Shown piece after piece: positions 39,401 to 52,100 of a stretch of 64,000 nucleotides of DNA. This DNA is from Calonectria ilicicola (lineage: Eukaryota; Ascomycota; Sordariomycetes; Hypocreales; Nectriaceae), in NCBI GenBank assembly GCA_020809705.1, contig CP085826.1, positions 8,090,652 to 8,154,651 on the forward strand, in the 5' to 3' direction. The stretch's first letter is position 1; the number at the start of each line of letters is the position of its first letter. Both the position numbers and the translations under genes were made by a program. The notes beneath the pieces are model-generated. The model searched no databases, was not told where the DNA came from, and saw only the letters and a list, made by a program, of their open reading frames with translations.

Positions 39401-42400
39401 ATTTAAGTAGGTGATATCTATGATCCTTTGTTGTTGCATTTAACCTGATCTTTAATATAGATTATTATCTTGTTTAAACTAATAAATTATTCCAGTACTC
39501 TATTTGGGGATGCCTTTATTATAGTATCGGCAGGGTTATTATTACTATTAATCTATTATATTTTGTATATCTTATATCTTTTGTATAACTATTATAGAGC
39601 TATAATATTAATTATAAGATACTTTTCCTTTATTATTCCTAACTTAATAAGACATTTATAAAGAGAAAGTAAGTTTATATAAATAATTGTTAGGATCTGT
39701 AGAAAATATAATTAATTTATAATTAATTGAAGTATAATGCTAAGGGTATAGATAATATCCACTCTCTAGATTATACCATATAGCTTAGATACTAGGGTAT
39801 TTTAGATTATCTGCTGACTCTTTACAGAACTATATATAATAATATTTCCTTTTATTATAAACTTTATATTATTTATCTCTTTATTACTAATTATAATTAT
39901 ATATCTAATTTAAAAGCTTAAATCTAGATTATTAATAAATGATCTATTAATAAATATAAAAAGTTTTATTATATTTAGATTAATTAAAATATATTTTAAT
40001 CCTTGGTTTTAGTTATTAATTTACTATTATAATTACTTATTTAACTACTTAAAGTCTTTATTAGATAATTCTTAATATTATACTACAATTAATAAATTAA
40101 ATAATACCTCCGGTTAGCAGATTATTATAATGTACACTCCTCAAGCTTATTGCTCAATATATTCCTATCTAGTAATTTCCGATTTTAAGTTAATAAGCTT
40201 GAACTTCTTTACCTATTCTTTCTAATTAAGGCTAAGGTATCTATTAATATTATAGATTAGTTTGTAATTATTAAATAAAAGAGGCTGTTTCTATATTAAG
40301 GTCTATTTTGGCTTAGCTACAAACTTCGCTTTCTTTAGTTTATTCCCCTCTAGGTTAAAAAATTATTAATTATTAAGATTAAGTGTATTATTAGTTTATA
40401 TTCTTATAATACTAAAGAATTCTTCTATCTTTATAATAAGTAGGTATAGATTATAAATTAATATAATTATCTAAAGATTATTATAATAATAATTAAAATA
40501 TATTATTTACTAATATATTCTAGCTTTTATAATACTATAAAATAATTTAATAATTTTTATAATTATACCTTCAAGAAAGTAGCCCCTCATCTACTCAGGA
40601 AGGTATATAAGTATGGTTCTATTCAACTTTATATTCAATTACACATATACCTATATAATATCTCTCAACCACAGAAAAATATCTATCTTTATTAATAATA
40701 ATATAATTGCGATAATCAGTTATTAGCTATTATGCTGAATTATTGGTGCTTATATTAGAATCTATTATTTATTACTATTATTATATCCTTAAATAATTAA
40801 TCTTAATTTCTTATATAGTAATATAATTCCTTTACCTTTAATCTTATATACTAATTATACATTAAATATTTGCTTATCCCTATATTTAGTTATATTATAT
40901 ATTTTAAATAAGAAGATATTATAGCCTATTAATGTATTAATCTTAGTTTGGTTAGATAGTTTGTAAGGTTTTCCTGGTATTATAATCTTTCCTTCCTAAT
41001 GAAGCTATAAACTTAGATTCTAATTGGCTTTTTCTTTTGCACTAATATACACAACATTAAGTTCATTATAAATAATAACTTTATTAATTCCTTTATCCAT
41101 ATAAAATACCTGGTCAATCAGTCGGGGTTTTTATAATCTTCTATAATCTTATTTAATTAAGGCTATTATAATATTAGTTATAAGTGGTTATAGGTTTTTA
41201 TATAGTCTTCTATAACCTTGTTTGACCGATGCTATTATAGTCTTAGTCTGAAGTAGATGTAGGATTGGCTCTCTATTTTCATTATTACTATTATTATTAG
41301 TTCTAATCTTATAAAACTTCTTCTTTATATTATTATAATAAAATAATTTAATTATAATTATTTTAAAATTTGTTAGTTCATATGGTATATTAAGTGTATA
41401 TATCTTTCTATTTATAGTAATTAATCTAAAAAGGCCTTACTAATCTTTCTTCTCTCGCCATATATATATTTTTAATTATAATAATAGTTTATAGATTAAT
41501 ATTATATTAGGTCTATTATATATAATAAGTATATTATTAATTTATTATTTTGCTAGTATCTTATATATCTTATTAATTGCCTTATATATAACTTTAGTAT
41601 ATTACATTATAATAAATATAAGTAGAAAATCATTTACTATTTAGGGGTAGGCTCTGAATATAAGAAGTATTAATATAAATCTATCTAAGCTAGTAGAGTT
41701 ATTAATAGCTTTAATTACTATCTATAGTTTCTATTAATTTATAATTATATCTTTAAGTTCTTATTTAATAATATTATAAGCTTATCTTAATAATCTATAA
41801 TATTATTCTACCTTTCTAATATTATAATAGGATTTAATAAAAACTTTCTTAATATTAATTATTAATAATTAAGTATATTAGTAGAATTTATTGGATATAA
41901 AATTCTTACTTATATTATAGATAATTTAATTAAGGGGGCTAAGGTAACTATTAATCTAGTATACTTATAATATATCCTATATATCCTTTACCTTTTATCC
42001 ATCTAGCTTAAGGAAGTAGGCTGCTTAAAATAATATAGCTGAATTAATGATATGAAGTATTAGCTTGTTATCAATCTGGATGATATTGATAATAATTTTA
42101 TAATTAAATTTATAATTATTCTTTAAGGTGAATTTGAACTGGCTTGGGGTCTTGCTATTTATTTAGCAGTATTGGTATATTTTTGTAAGCTTTTTTAGTG
42201 TTTTAATCTTGAACTCTTAATCTGCATATTTTAAAATCTTCTTTAAGTAATTAATTAAAAAATGCCTAAATCATTAGTAGATCTAGCGTAGCTCTATCTC
42301 TGTTAAATAAAATGCAACTAATTCTTTGGTTTTAAGTATCTACTATAGATATCCCTATTATCTAATTATTAATATTTTCTTTTTACCTTGAATAAATATA

Positions 42401-44200
42401 TTTTAGAGGTTATCTAATTTAATATTTATTTAGTCTATATTAGTAATAGAAAGAAGGAAGAAGGTTAATATTAAAATAATATAGAAGTTAATAATACTTA
42501 ATATTATAGATACTTAGATAATTCCTATTAATATTATAAAATTAACTTTAAATATAATATTATAATATAATACTTAATTAATCTTAAGTAATAATATTAG
42601 CTTTAGTAAAACTTCTACCTAAAAAGCATCTACTATAGATATACTAGTAGCTCTTATATTAGATAAAATACCTTAAAAGATCTTATTAAAGTAATATTCT
42701 TTAGTAAGAAATATACTATTATTATTCTCTTTAGATAAATATTTAATTTTATATAGATCCTCTTTTATTAAAATATATCTAAATAATTATTTATAAAGGA
42801 TAATAATTATATTCTCCTTTTATAAGTATACTATTATATTGAATTATTCTATCCCTTTAATAAGGCTAATAAGATTAATAATATACTAATAACCTTTATT
42901 ATATTTAATATTACTTTTAATATAAAGCTCCTCTTTTATAAATAGCTTAAATACCTTAATAATCTTTAATATTATATTAAGATTATTATTATTATCCTCT
43001 ATCCCTTTATATAATATAAGGAAGACTTAGTATTTCTTATTTAATAAAGGAGTTTTATATCCTTACATATTAAATTAGTTCTATTTGTATTACTGGTGTT
43101 CTTTTTCTAGGTACTTTATTAAGAAATATCCAATCTTTCTATAAATAAAATAATACTAAAGCTTATATTATTAATAATAATAACTTAATTAATATAATTA
43201 ATTATTATTATTATTATATTATTTATTTTAAGTAAATTAGCAATTAGTAAAATAAATAGTAGTATTATATTATAAGCTTAACTTTTTATTTATCTTTATA
43301 ATATTAATTAGCTTATAGATATTAGCTATTAATCCTTCAAAGATCCCCACATTCTAATACTTAATTATATTAATCTCTAGGACTCTATTAATTACTATTA
43401 GAAGGGTTTAATAAAGTTCCTTATTACTTTAATTATAATCGTAAATATTTTAATAAATTTAATAGATCTTATTAATAAGTATATTAAAGTTCTTAAATAT
43501 ACTCTTATTAAGATTTTTATTTATTATATTACAAAGTATTATCATCAATAACTCATCATAATAATACTAGACTATATTAAAGATCTTAAAGTAAATCTTA
43601 ATTATCTTACATATTATTTTATATAAAAATTCCTTACTAAAAAGAAAATTAATATAATACTCTTCCACTTTACTACTAAGCATTATAAATAACACTCTTA
43701 TATAGCTATCTCTTAGCATTATAATATATCTACACTTATCTTTAAAAGCAGCAATCTTAATAAACTAAAAGCTATAAAGCTTACCTATATACCAATCACC
43801 ATTAATATATATTTTATTTAATTTGGTTAACTTCTTTATAATAAATTTATTTATGCTTAGGGTAGAGGGAATCTTTAATAAAAAAAGATTATAATATTAT
43901 TCTTATTCCTCTTTAGTAGTATAGGTATAGATATCTTCCTTATCTAATAAAAAGGGATAATAACCTAAGTTTATAAAAGTTAAATAAGATTAGGGGTAAC
44001 TCTCAATCTATTTTTAAAAATATTAACATCTTTAAAGAAAAAAACATTTTAAAGTTCTCTTACTAAACCAACTATTCCTTTTATAAAAACTTCCTCCTTC
44101 TAATCTTAGAAGTCATCTTAGAAGGCTTTAACAAGTTTATTACCTTCTTTAGTGGACTATTTATAAATATTAATAGTATAAATAATATAATTATTAACTT
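39400..44200 (-). pseudogene. RIPped Copia-like retrotransposon relic
   Basis: On the minus strand, conceptual reading gives integrase-type text around 42140-41990 (FNYKI..…IDNKLILHIINSAILF, AAYFLKLDG). Reverse-transcriptase text follows around 40640-40500 (LPE-MRGxFxEGxIIKIIKxLYSIxEAxIHWLN). The order integrase then RT is that of Ty1/Copia polyproteins. The fungal group with 'LYGIPEAGTHW' motifs is the closest I recall. Every frame is broken. LTRs and exact ends could not be fixed. Confidence 0.6.
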
Positions 44201-44360
44201 CTTCCATTAATATATTATTAGGGTTACCTTATAATTATAAGAGGGAAGCCAGTGCTTAGCTATCGGGTTAGGGGTAAGAAGAAAAAGAGAAAAAGAGAAA
44301 AATATTAAGGGAAAGAAGAGAAATAGAGCCAGAAGAGCTAGTAGAGGAAGCTCCTATTAA

Positions 44361-44479
44361 AATTATACCCCTAGGGGTATAATTTGTATGGGAGATGGTA
44401 GACCATCTTTATAGGTAGTAGAGCCAGCAGGGCCAGTAAAGCCAGCTCCCACCAAAATTATACCTCCAAAGGTATAATT
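44361..44479. repeat. Pair of palindromes within a direct repeat
   Basis: A perfect 24-bp palindrome centred on CCTAGG lies at 44361-44384 (half-site aattatacccct). About 95 bp later the same outer arms (aattatacc / ggtataatt) recur at 44456-44479 around a six-base spacer. Each is preceded by a similar agcc-ag-rich segment, so this is a two-unit repeat of a hairpin-forming module. Confidence 0.8.
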
Positions 44480-44578
44480 TATATAATACTTTCCCCACCT
44501 ACTAATACAGACCCTACACATCAAATAAAGACATTTTCTTATAAATCTACCTTTATAGCTATACTTTACTAAAAAGAG

Positions 44579-44822
44579 CTACTTTCTTAATAATTTTATT
44601 TTACATTAATATTACCTTCTCTATATAAATTCATAATCTTACTATCACAATCTATCACATTATCTTCCTTTCTCTTTCATCTACTTATTCTCATACATAA
44701 TATATCCTATTATCAACTTACCTTCCATTCTCTACAATATAATTCATAATAAACATCAATCAACCACAATTCCTTCCTCATCCAACACAAAACCCCACAA
44801 ACAACCCCAAATTACCATAAAA
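44579..44822. other. 244-bp G-free tract on the plus strand
   Basis: Reading base by base, there is no G on the plus strand between the G at 44578 and the G at 44823, while C is common (ccaacacaaaaccccacaaa). The asymmetry continues more weakly to about 44930. RIP removes C and G alike on both strands, so it does not explain this. Confidence 0.85.
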
Positions 44823-44958
44823 GAAACTCAGTCTTCTCTCCCTCTAAATCCTATTCCTAAATCCTCACCCCTTATTAAAAAGACACTCCTCCCTCATCAC
44901 TACTGCAAAACTTCCTCTATCAGCTCTAACCTGTGTCTGGAAAAACGGTCAAAACCGC

Positions 44959-44983
44959 TTAGGGTTAGGGTTTAAGGGTTAGG
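44959..44983. repeat. Telomere-like TTAGGG repeats
   Basis: Two perfect TTAGGG units (44959-44970), then tttaaggg and ttagg. The run is short and internal in this window. It could be a healed break, a telomere-directed retroelement junction, or chance. Confidence 0.75.
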
Positions 44984-45008
44984 TATATTTATCTATCTAT
45001 AGCTAATA

Positions 45009-45064
45009 GTGCTTGGTTGTTTTTTAATAGGAAAGATATTTCTAGGTTTCTAGGTCTTATAGTA
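45009..45064. repeat. Inverted copy of the sequence at the window's right end
   Basis: gtgcttggttgttttttaat onward (45009-45064) is a near-perfect reverse complement of 63944-64000, with only a few mismatches. The match may continue beyond the window on the right. Confidence 0.85.
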
Positions 45065-45165
45065 GGGAGTAAACAAGAGATTCAAGGTAGGGTTACGGTT
45101 AGAAAAACGACTTATTCTAGGCTTGAAATATAATCTATCTAGGTTTCCATTCCTGGCAGACTTTT

Positions 45166-45282
45166 AAACCTAGGTTTGAAAGATATACTAGTCCAATTTC
45201 TAGTTAATTTTTAAACCTAGGTTTACAATACTACCCTCAATCTTATAACCTTGAATCTCCAACTATTTCTAAACCTAGGTTT
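45166..45282. repeat. Three copies of the palindrome AAACCTAGGTTT
   Basis: The 12-bp perfect palindrome occurs at 45166-45177, 45213-45224 and 45271-45282. Partial forms (ctaggttt) lie at about 45042 and 45139. It could be a protein-binding cluster or a decayed minisatellite. Confidence 0.75.
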
Positions 45283-45344
45283 AAACTATTACTAAGGTCC
45301 AGGCACTTAAGATTTAATACATACCTCAAGGCTATAACACCCCC

Positions 45345-45484
45345 TGTTACGACCTGTGCAACCGGGCGCACGAGACCCTATTTAATAGCTGTTATCCGTA
45401 CCTGTAATTGCAAGCATTGCGATTATTGACTTATCTTTTGGCCTGACGGGCTAATTGACGTAATGGGAAGTACGGATCCTTACA
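45345..45484 (+). repeat. Short LTR-like unit (about 140 bp)
   Basis: It begins TGTTACGACC and ends GGATCCTTACA, like the TG…CA ends of the LTRs in this window. It is flanked by cccc on both sides. It may be a solo LTR of a small (TRIM-like) element. No partner copy was seen. Confidence 0.45.
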
Positions 45485-46150
45485 CCCCTCCCCTTCTAAA
45501 ATATCAGACCTACAACCACAATAGAGACCAAATAAATCCCATCTGCCTAGCTGTATAACTACTTTGATCTCTAGAAAAAGAGCCTAGTACTGCCCGCTGT
45601 GAGTTGGCTCGCAATGATAGTGCAAGTGGTAATACCAGAAACAAAAGAGCAGATATTTACCCTTTGATTTACTTACTATTGCCAGTCGAACTATTAAGGC
45701 AAGTATAAAATAGAATAAAGTAAAGAAAACTCAGGAAAAGGAGTGAACAAGTCTTGATTTTACAGTTTCTACTCCAAGACCTCGATATTCGCGTGGCGCA
45801 CGTAAGTAATCACAACACGTCGCGTCTCATTATTATGAATATCCAGATATAGTCTAGTCTGACGCGTCGCATGTTTGTTACCAATCAATTTCCATAACCT
45901 AATCACACTTGCTCTATATGCTATGAATACCATGTCTTATATTTGCTTTGTATACTACTCTGTGGCTGACCCACTTGCTTGGGTATACCTGGTAAAATAA
46001 TACATACTGGGTGGACTGGGAATTGTCTCCTGATGGCGGATAAAGTTCATTGCGAAGTGTCATCATAACTTTTCTTATATTAATCCCATTTCTCGACAAA
46101 CCAGTGTACATACAACCATTACATTATATAAGAGTACTACAAAACTCAGA
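45485..46150. promoter_or_regulatory. Upstream region of the ParB-like gene
   Basis: Normal-GC, un-RIPped sequence immediately 5' of the ATG at 46151. A TATA-like tatataagag (about 46124-46133) is 20-30 bp before the ATG. No open frame with coding character is present. Confidence 0.4.
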
Positions 46151-48614
46151 ATGACCGCCAGAAAACGAACAGGGGACCACCAACCAGATCACCAGTCTGG
46201 CCGTTCCAAAAGGACCGCTAGGAACGCTCTTGGTGATACAGAATCTACCCTGGAGCTAGCTGAGCCATATCGTATTATCACAGCACGAATGCCAATCCAT
46301 GCTCTTACACCTAAATGGAGTATTGATAGTGAGAATCGCCGAGTGGATCCAAAGCAAGTTCAGAGGCTCCTTAGCATCTTCAAAGAGGAAGGTATTAAAC
46401 GGACCACAAGGGAGAACCACATCTTACTCTTGACAACTCATGAAGATATATCCTTGATGAAGAGACATCTACACGTTCATCAAGAAGCGACAGTCGCTAG
46501 CTCAGGGGAAATGTTCTACTTTGACGATTGGCTTTCTGTTCATAATGGAAAAAAAGTCGAGATAATGGCTGGCCAGCACCGAGTTCAGGCATTGCAGTTG
46601 TACGGCCAGCAATTAGAGTTTGATGAGGAAGAAATGTGGTGGACATGCAGTTTTTATGACCAAAGTAAGTCTATTTTAGATACTTACTGCACCCTATTTC
46701 TATATTAATATAAAGTATTTTTATCTATTGTATGCATGCATACTAATGCAATTTGAATATAGATACTCTACCAATGGATTTAAATATTCAGCTCCGCTTC
46801 AACCGAAAAGGCACAGTTATGGAGGATAATCACGGCCAAATATGGACCCAGATTGTTGCTGCATCAATGATCAATGAAAAGTTGTTACACGAGGATAAGT
46901 GCGATATTCTGAAAAAAGAGATTGCGCAAGTTCTTCAGTGGAGTGGTGATGTTCAGCGAATTGCGACCATATGGAGAAATAAGCGGTGGAGGGAGAAGAC
47001 TACTGAGTGGTGTAAAACCTGGCTTGGCAGAGATACCTTTAAGATCTCTTCTTGGTACTGGATGATCAGTAAAAGAATAGATGACGTAAGTTTGAGGCTG
47101 AATTCTTTCCATTACTGCATTTATTACTAATTGTGTTTAAATTCTAGTACTGGTTCTCTGCCTTTCGAACCGTTTTGCAGACCCTTTACCAGCTACACTC
47201 AGATGCAATACAAAAGGTGTCTGGTGATGACTGGAAAGAAATGGCTAAGGCACTGCCAGCAGACCGTACAAAGAAGCAGATTCAAGAATTATTCTATCCG
47301 AGGAAGAAAAAAGAGCACATCAACAAAACCTCCGAACGTCAATCAAAGTTTCTCATCGAGTTCAATGCCCAGGAGTATTGGGATGTTTATGAACGCATCA
47401 TGAAAACTCCTAAACTACAGTTTCTTGACATTCACACGATCCTAGAATTATCACCAAATCAAGGCAATATCTTAGGCGATGTCATGAAGCATGTTGTATC
47501 TTGGCTGAACCCAAGCCCCACTTCCGTGACCAATCTACGCGACAATCAGAAGCCAGCATTACGGAAGGACTTGGTCCCCGCCCTGCAACATTGCTCGGCT
47601 CAATTTGTGCGATCGAGAGAGAAGCATCTTCTATATAGCTTGCCCTTGGAAGAATCGCCTGAATCGCCTAGATCGCCGTCTGAGACCGCCTCGGCTCTCC
47701 TACAGCACGAGATAATCGATTTTACCCGACTTCACATTAAGGCCTTCAGGGCGCCGGCGATGAAGGCCTACTTAGAGCAGAGCTGGGATATTGACGGCGA
47801 CAATAATACGTACGCTACACGCTTTTTAGCTGATGAGATATGGGCAGGACTATTGGGGATTGTTCGCCAATATAAAGGTGATGACTTCAAACTGGAGTGG
47901 ACCTCATCCAACAACAAGGTCTGTCGTATCGACCAGCACCAAACAACACGGTCTAAGATAGCTTCCGACTATGCTCAAGACCTTACTAGTTTTCTAAAGG
48001 GTATACCTGAGTTTTCACAGCTTTTGGAGACAAGCTCTTCCTCATTTCAATCAGCATTATCCCAGTGGTTTTCTCAGCAAAACGGGCTTGGGTGGAATGC
48101 AACAGCTCTAACAGCAGCGACAGCGACGGTCTCGAGCAGTGGACCTATCGTAGCGCCACGTGAGTATGCGGTCAACGCAGAGGCGGCTGATGTGACCGAA
48201 GGCAGGACCGGACCTAGCAGAACCTGCAGGAGTAAAAGCCGGCCACCTGGGGATGATGATACGCACACATCAATATTAGCTCCCAACGAAAACGCAGGGA
48301 TTGATGACGACAGCAGCAACAACCAGCCTCCACGACGCCTGCTACCCTCGGCGTCAATAGGTCAGGGCCGACATATGGAGGAGGAATCGGCACCGCCACA
48401 TGACCAGTCTCTAAGTCAAGCCAAAACTCGAGTAAGCTTGACAAGGGGGTTATCAGTAGGGGCCACAGAATCAACAAAAGCAACAAAAGAAACAAAAGCA
48501 ATAAAAGCGAGAGGAGCAGAGCCAACATCAGCACCGACACCCACAACAATGCCATCAACATCGAGGAGGCTTCGAGCATCCTGGGCAAATGGAATACAAG
48601 CAGGTAGTAAATAG
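46151..48614 (+). CDS. ParB/sulfiredoxin-like domain protein, three exons
   Basis: The model is join(46151..46664, 46763..47085, 47148..48614), 767 aa. Both introns have GTAAGT donors, TACTAAT/TTACTAAT branch sites and TAG acceptors, and the frame joins exactly. The N-terminus (residues about 50-190) has the layout of the ParB/Srx-like fold. A 'VDPKQVQRLLSIFKEEG' helix is followed by an IMAGQHRVQAL box (about 137-147), equivalent to the GxHRxxA nucleotide-binding box. Then comes a strand pair and 'LPMDLNIQLRFNR'. The middle is helical and unrecognised. The C-terminal about 150 residues are Ser/Thr/Ala-rich and disordered, with a TKATKETKAIKA repeat. In bacteria such folds bind DNA, hydrolyse CTP, act as nucleases or reduce sulfinic acid. 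The role here is unknown. The next gene starts about 500 bp downstream on the same strand. Confidence 0.75.
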
Positions 48615-49121
48615 AACCGTTTTATGCGTTTTAGTATACTGGGTAATGCTTTAATGAGGACAATAGGATTACATTTGTTCAATAAGAATCTTTCATATTT
48701 TCCCTGTTGATTAGCAACTTTACTAGCGTGTTTATTTCGCGTTTTTCTGGATTACTATTGGTAGGTGTAGAGTGATTAATGTTATTATTTGCTTATCGTT
48801 CTGGCAGGGTTATGTTTGGACTAGAATTAGTGTGGTGATTCATGTGGTAGGATTATTTTCTTTTTCTGCTCAGCCCCTCGATACTTCTGTACTTATCCTT
48901 AAACCTCGGTTTATGATTTATTAAAAGGAAAAAAGGAAAATGGAGGCTGAAGTTTATAGGGTTACATTACATCATAAAAATTGTGTGATAATAGAGCGTT
49001 CCTTCGCGCATTCCAGCCATCATCTTTTCTCGCAACACTGAGATATTTTATAGGCACTTTTCCAACATACACTCCAAAAACCATTGCTCTTACACCACGT
49101 ATTTCGGTTGACCAGACTTTC
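48615..49121. other. Spacer between the two cassette genes
   Basis: About 500 bp. The frame of the next gene is open back to 48981 without an ATG, so a non-canonical or spliced 5' exon is possible. Otherwise this is 3' UTR and promoter sequence. No repeat was seen. Confidence 0.45.
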
Positions 49122-52100
49122 ATGTTCAGGGCCATGATGACCCATTCTCCCGAGGTGCAGGAGGTTTTTCCTCCAAGCGAAAGGATAGTCGACATTGAGC
49201 AAGAAAGCCAAGCTGGTGATCAAATGGAAGGTGTTGATGATATTGATGATTATGTTAGCCTGGAGGCCGCCGATGAGGCATATCTTGACTTAGACAGTCA
49301 AGAGGCTTCTGAGAAGAAGGATGAGTGGGGCTCTACGAATGACGAGTTCAAGATAAAACACTTAACTGGAGATAAGAAGATGACAGGCAAGTATATCTTT
49401 TTACCGCCCCGAACAGCACACCTAAAGTCGCTATCTATTTATCCACGGATTCCAACTAACGTAGAAGGATGGCTTTAATATAGCGGAAAGGTTCATCTCG
49501 AAGACGAATGCGCCCGAATTCAACGCCACAGAAGCCCTAAGGATGCTTCAATTGCGATACACGATGAACTATGGATCGCGAAGCTCTGGCTCGGGACCCG
49601 CAAGTAGCAACGACAAATACTATCCTATATTCCACCTCGACATGATAAGCATAGTTGGGCGTCCTCTCTGCCCGATTACGAACCAAGGCGGATTTTTCGA
49701 CAATGTGACCTTTGCACTGAGGCACTGGCAGGCACCTTACAGCTCCAAGCATGCAGCAAACAGTCTCCCGTTTGACCTCACCCGGCGGACCTTTCGAATT
49801 GGCACAGGAGCATCACGAGAGGTGTGGTTTATCGTCATGCACCCAGTAGAGATCGATATTATCGAGGACCCGTCCTTGAACGGGCACCGACATCATAAGC
49901 AAAAGCAAAGGGCTTCGGATTATCATGGCACAGCTATGCAACAACATCATGCCGAGGCGCTTGCATCTTACATTGTGCAGAACATCTTCCAAGATGGAGA
50001 TTTGCTAGGGGAAGGGGTAGAGCCACTGTGGCAGCTCAGTGGGAAGGAATCCCAAACCCTATCCTATGATAAGTGGGCCATCTTCCAAGCTTTATTTATG
50101 GAAAGATGGGACACGTTTTCCCAACAACACAGTTACGACGGGTTCTGGAGGCTCCATCGCCCGGCTTTTCATGCTTTCGACCATGGGGCTAATATAGAGA
50201 TCAAGGTGGATGGATTGCTTCATGAGCTTCCTCGGGAGACTCGCCTTCGCGCTGAGAGCGAGAATGTAGATAGCGATAGCGACAGCGACAGCGACGAGGA
50301 TGACAGCGATGGCAGTAGTGATCGCAATGTCGACAATGATAACATCATCAACATTGCTGATGGCGATAACGACGATCTCAGCTCTGTCAGTGGTCGAAGC
50401 AATGGCGAAGGGGAGCCCGATGCAGAGGAACGAGGACTGTTTGTGGAGGAACACATGGATGGCGATCGCGACGAAGCTCAAGCGCTCGATGGCATCGAAT
50501 CACCCAGTAACCGGCCGGCCGAGCTAATTGATGCGCACTGGGCTTTGCCTAGCGATGGGCTCGAGAAATTGCGAGCAGAACTGGAGCAAAAGTATAACCT
50601 AGCCCACATTGACCAGATCTCATATGCTCTTGCTACCGATCTCAACTGCATTCATGTCCAGTCCTCGGGCGAAGAAGAAACCGCGTGCCTGCTGGCAGAC
50701 CGTAGCAAGGTGGCCGAGGAATACCACAGCACGAGAGATGTCAATTTCTATCCTCTCGGATTCCATCGTCGCTATGGCAACTTCACGTCCCTTATGCCCC
50801 CGAGGTTCCTGATGAACCTTTGCAGAGTGATGCAGGAAAATGCAAGCGTCTTGAACGACGGGGCTCTCGTGCTTTTCTTCGGCTTCTTTCAAGCGTACTC
50901 GAACATCAAGCGGTCGATCCGTAGCCGACCAGACGAACTGTTAGCCGCGCGCGGGTTTGCTACCGCTGCCCTGACCTTGCCACCTTCAGAGGCCCGATTG
51001 GGCGGCTCAAGAATCCAATCCAAGCAGCAGCGACTATTGAGTAGAGTCCGCGGCGAGTTCACGCCGGACCGGCCGGCTTCATCAACCCCGTTCGCACGCG
51101 AGAGGCAACAGATCAGCACAGCCATAGCCCAGGACCAGGTTGCCTTTCGCATGGAGCAGGTGGTCACTGTCAAGGCATCCAAACTCGTGTCTGGGCGGCG
51201 GCATTTCTACACCATCCTTCAGCCCATTTTCCAGCTGATGCTGTTCTTTCTCAAGGACACAACGCTTTACACGCGACTGTTACGGAGATTCCGGCCGTCC
51301 ATCTTCCCCAATGTCCTGTGTTCGTACGCGAGATTATTCGAGCTCGCCCTGGGCGAGATGGAGCGCCGCTTCCGAGCAAGTCGGGAGGACGGGTTGAACG
51401 TTGCTGAGTCCGAGAGCACCGCGATTTTGGATAGGTTAGGTCATCTGTGCTTCACCGGGAGCCCCAGGATATTACCCAACACTGTGTTTGGCCCTCTTGT
51501 CACGATGGAGAGCATCGAGGTGGGTGGGTGGCCGTTTGTCTCGCCAGAGATGCTCGAGTTCGGTGAATCAAACAGCACGATGAACACAAGGCGGTGGCCG
51601 CGGACATCTGACAACCGACCCATCCTGCTCCATGTGGCTGCGCTGGCGTATCATTACGGAGCAGCAATAGGGGCCAACCGACACAGTCAGCTCTGGTTCA
51701 GCAAGCTCGGGGGAACTAAGGGTTTGCGGGATATCTCAGTGGCTTCCGACTTCCTAAAAGAGGTATTCGCTCATCTATGGGTACCGCAGATGAGGATCTT
51801 CATGGCAACTCAGCTTCGGCGTCAACTGAGCCACGGTGCTCGCGAAAACAAGGGCATGGGTGTGAGTGGTACGCAGCGGCATTTAGAGCGGCTTCAGATC
51901 AGACTAGAGGCGTGGGAAAGCTGCGATGAGCCTTTTAGCAACCAGTTAAGTTCCCTCCTTGTGATTTGCCTAGCTTTGAAAATGGCTATTAGAAGGCTCA
52001 TTCTTCCCCCCACCTGTGATACAGGCAATACGAAAAGCTGTTCTTCGACCGGTCCACCAACCACTCAAATATACTATCTCCTAAAGCCACATCAAGAAAA

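Noticed and set aside
46753..47130. Separate 125-aa gene
   Set aside because: It starts with TTG, not ATG. Splice sites at 46665/46762 and 47086/47147 join it to the flanking exons in frame.
50092..50481. 129-codon frame antisense to the giant gene
   Set aside because: Low-complexity mirror of the Ser-Asp repeat on the coding strand.
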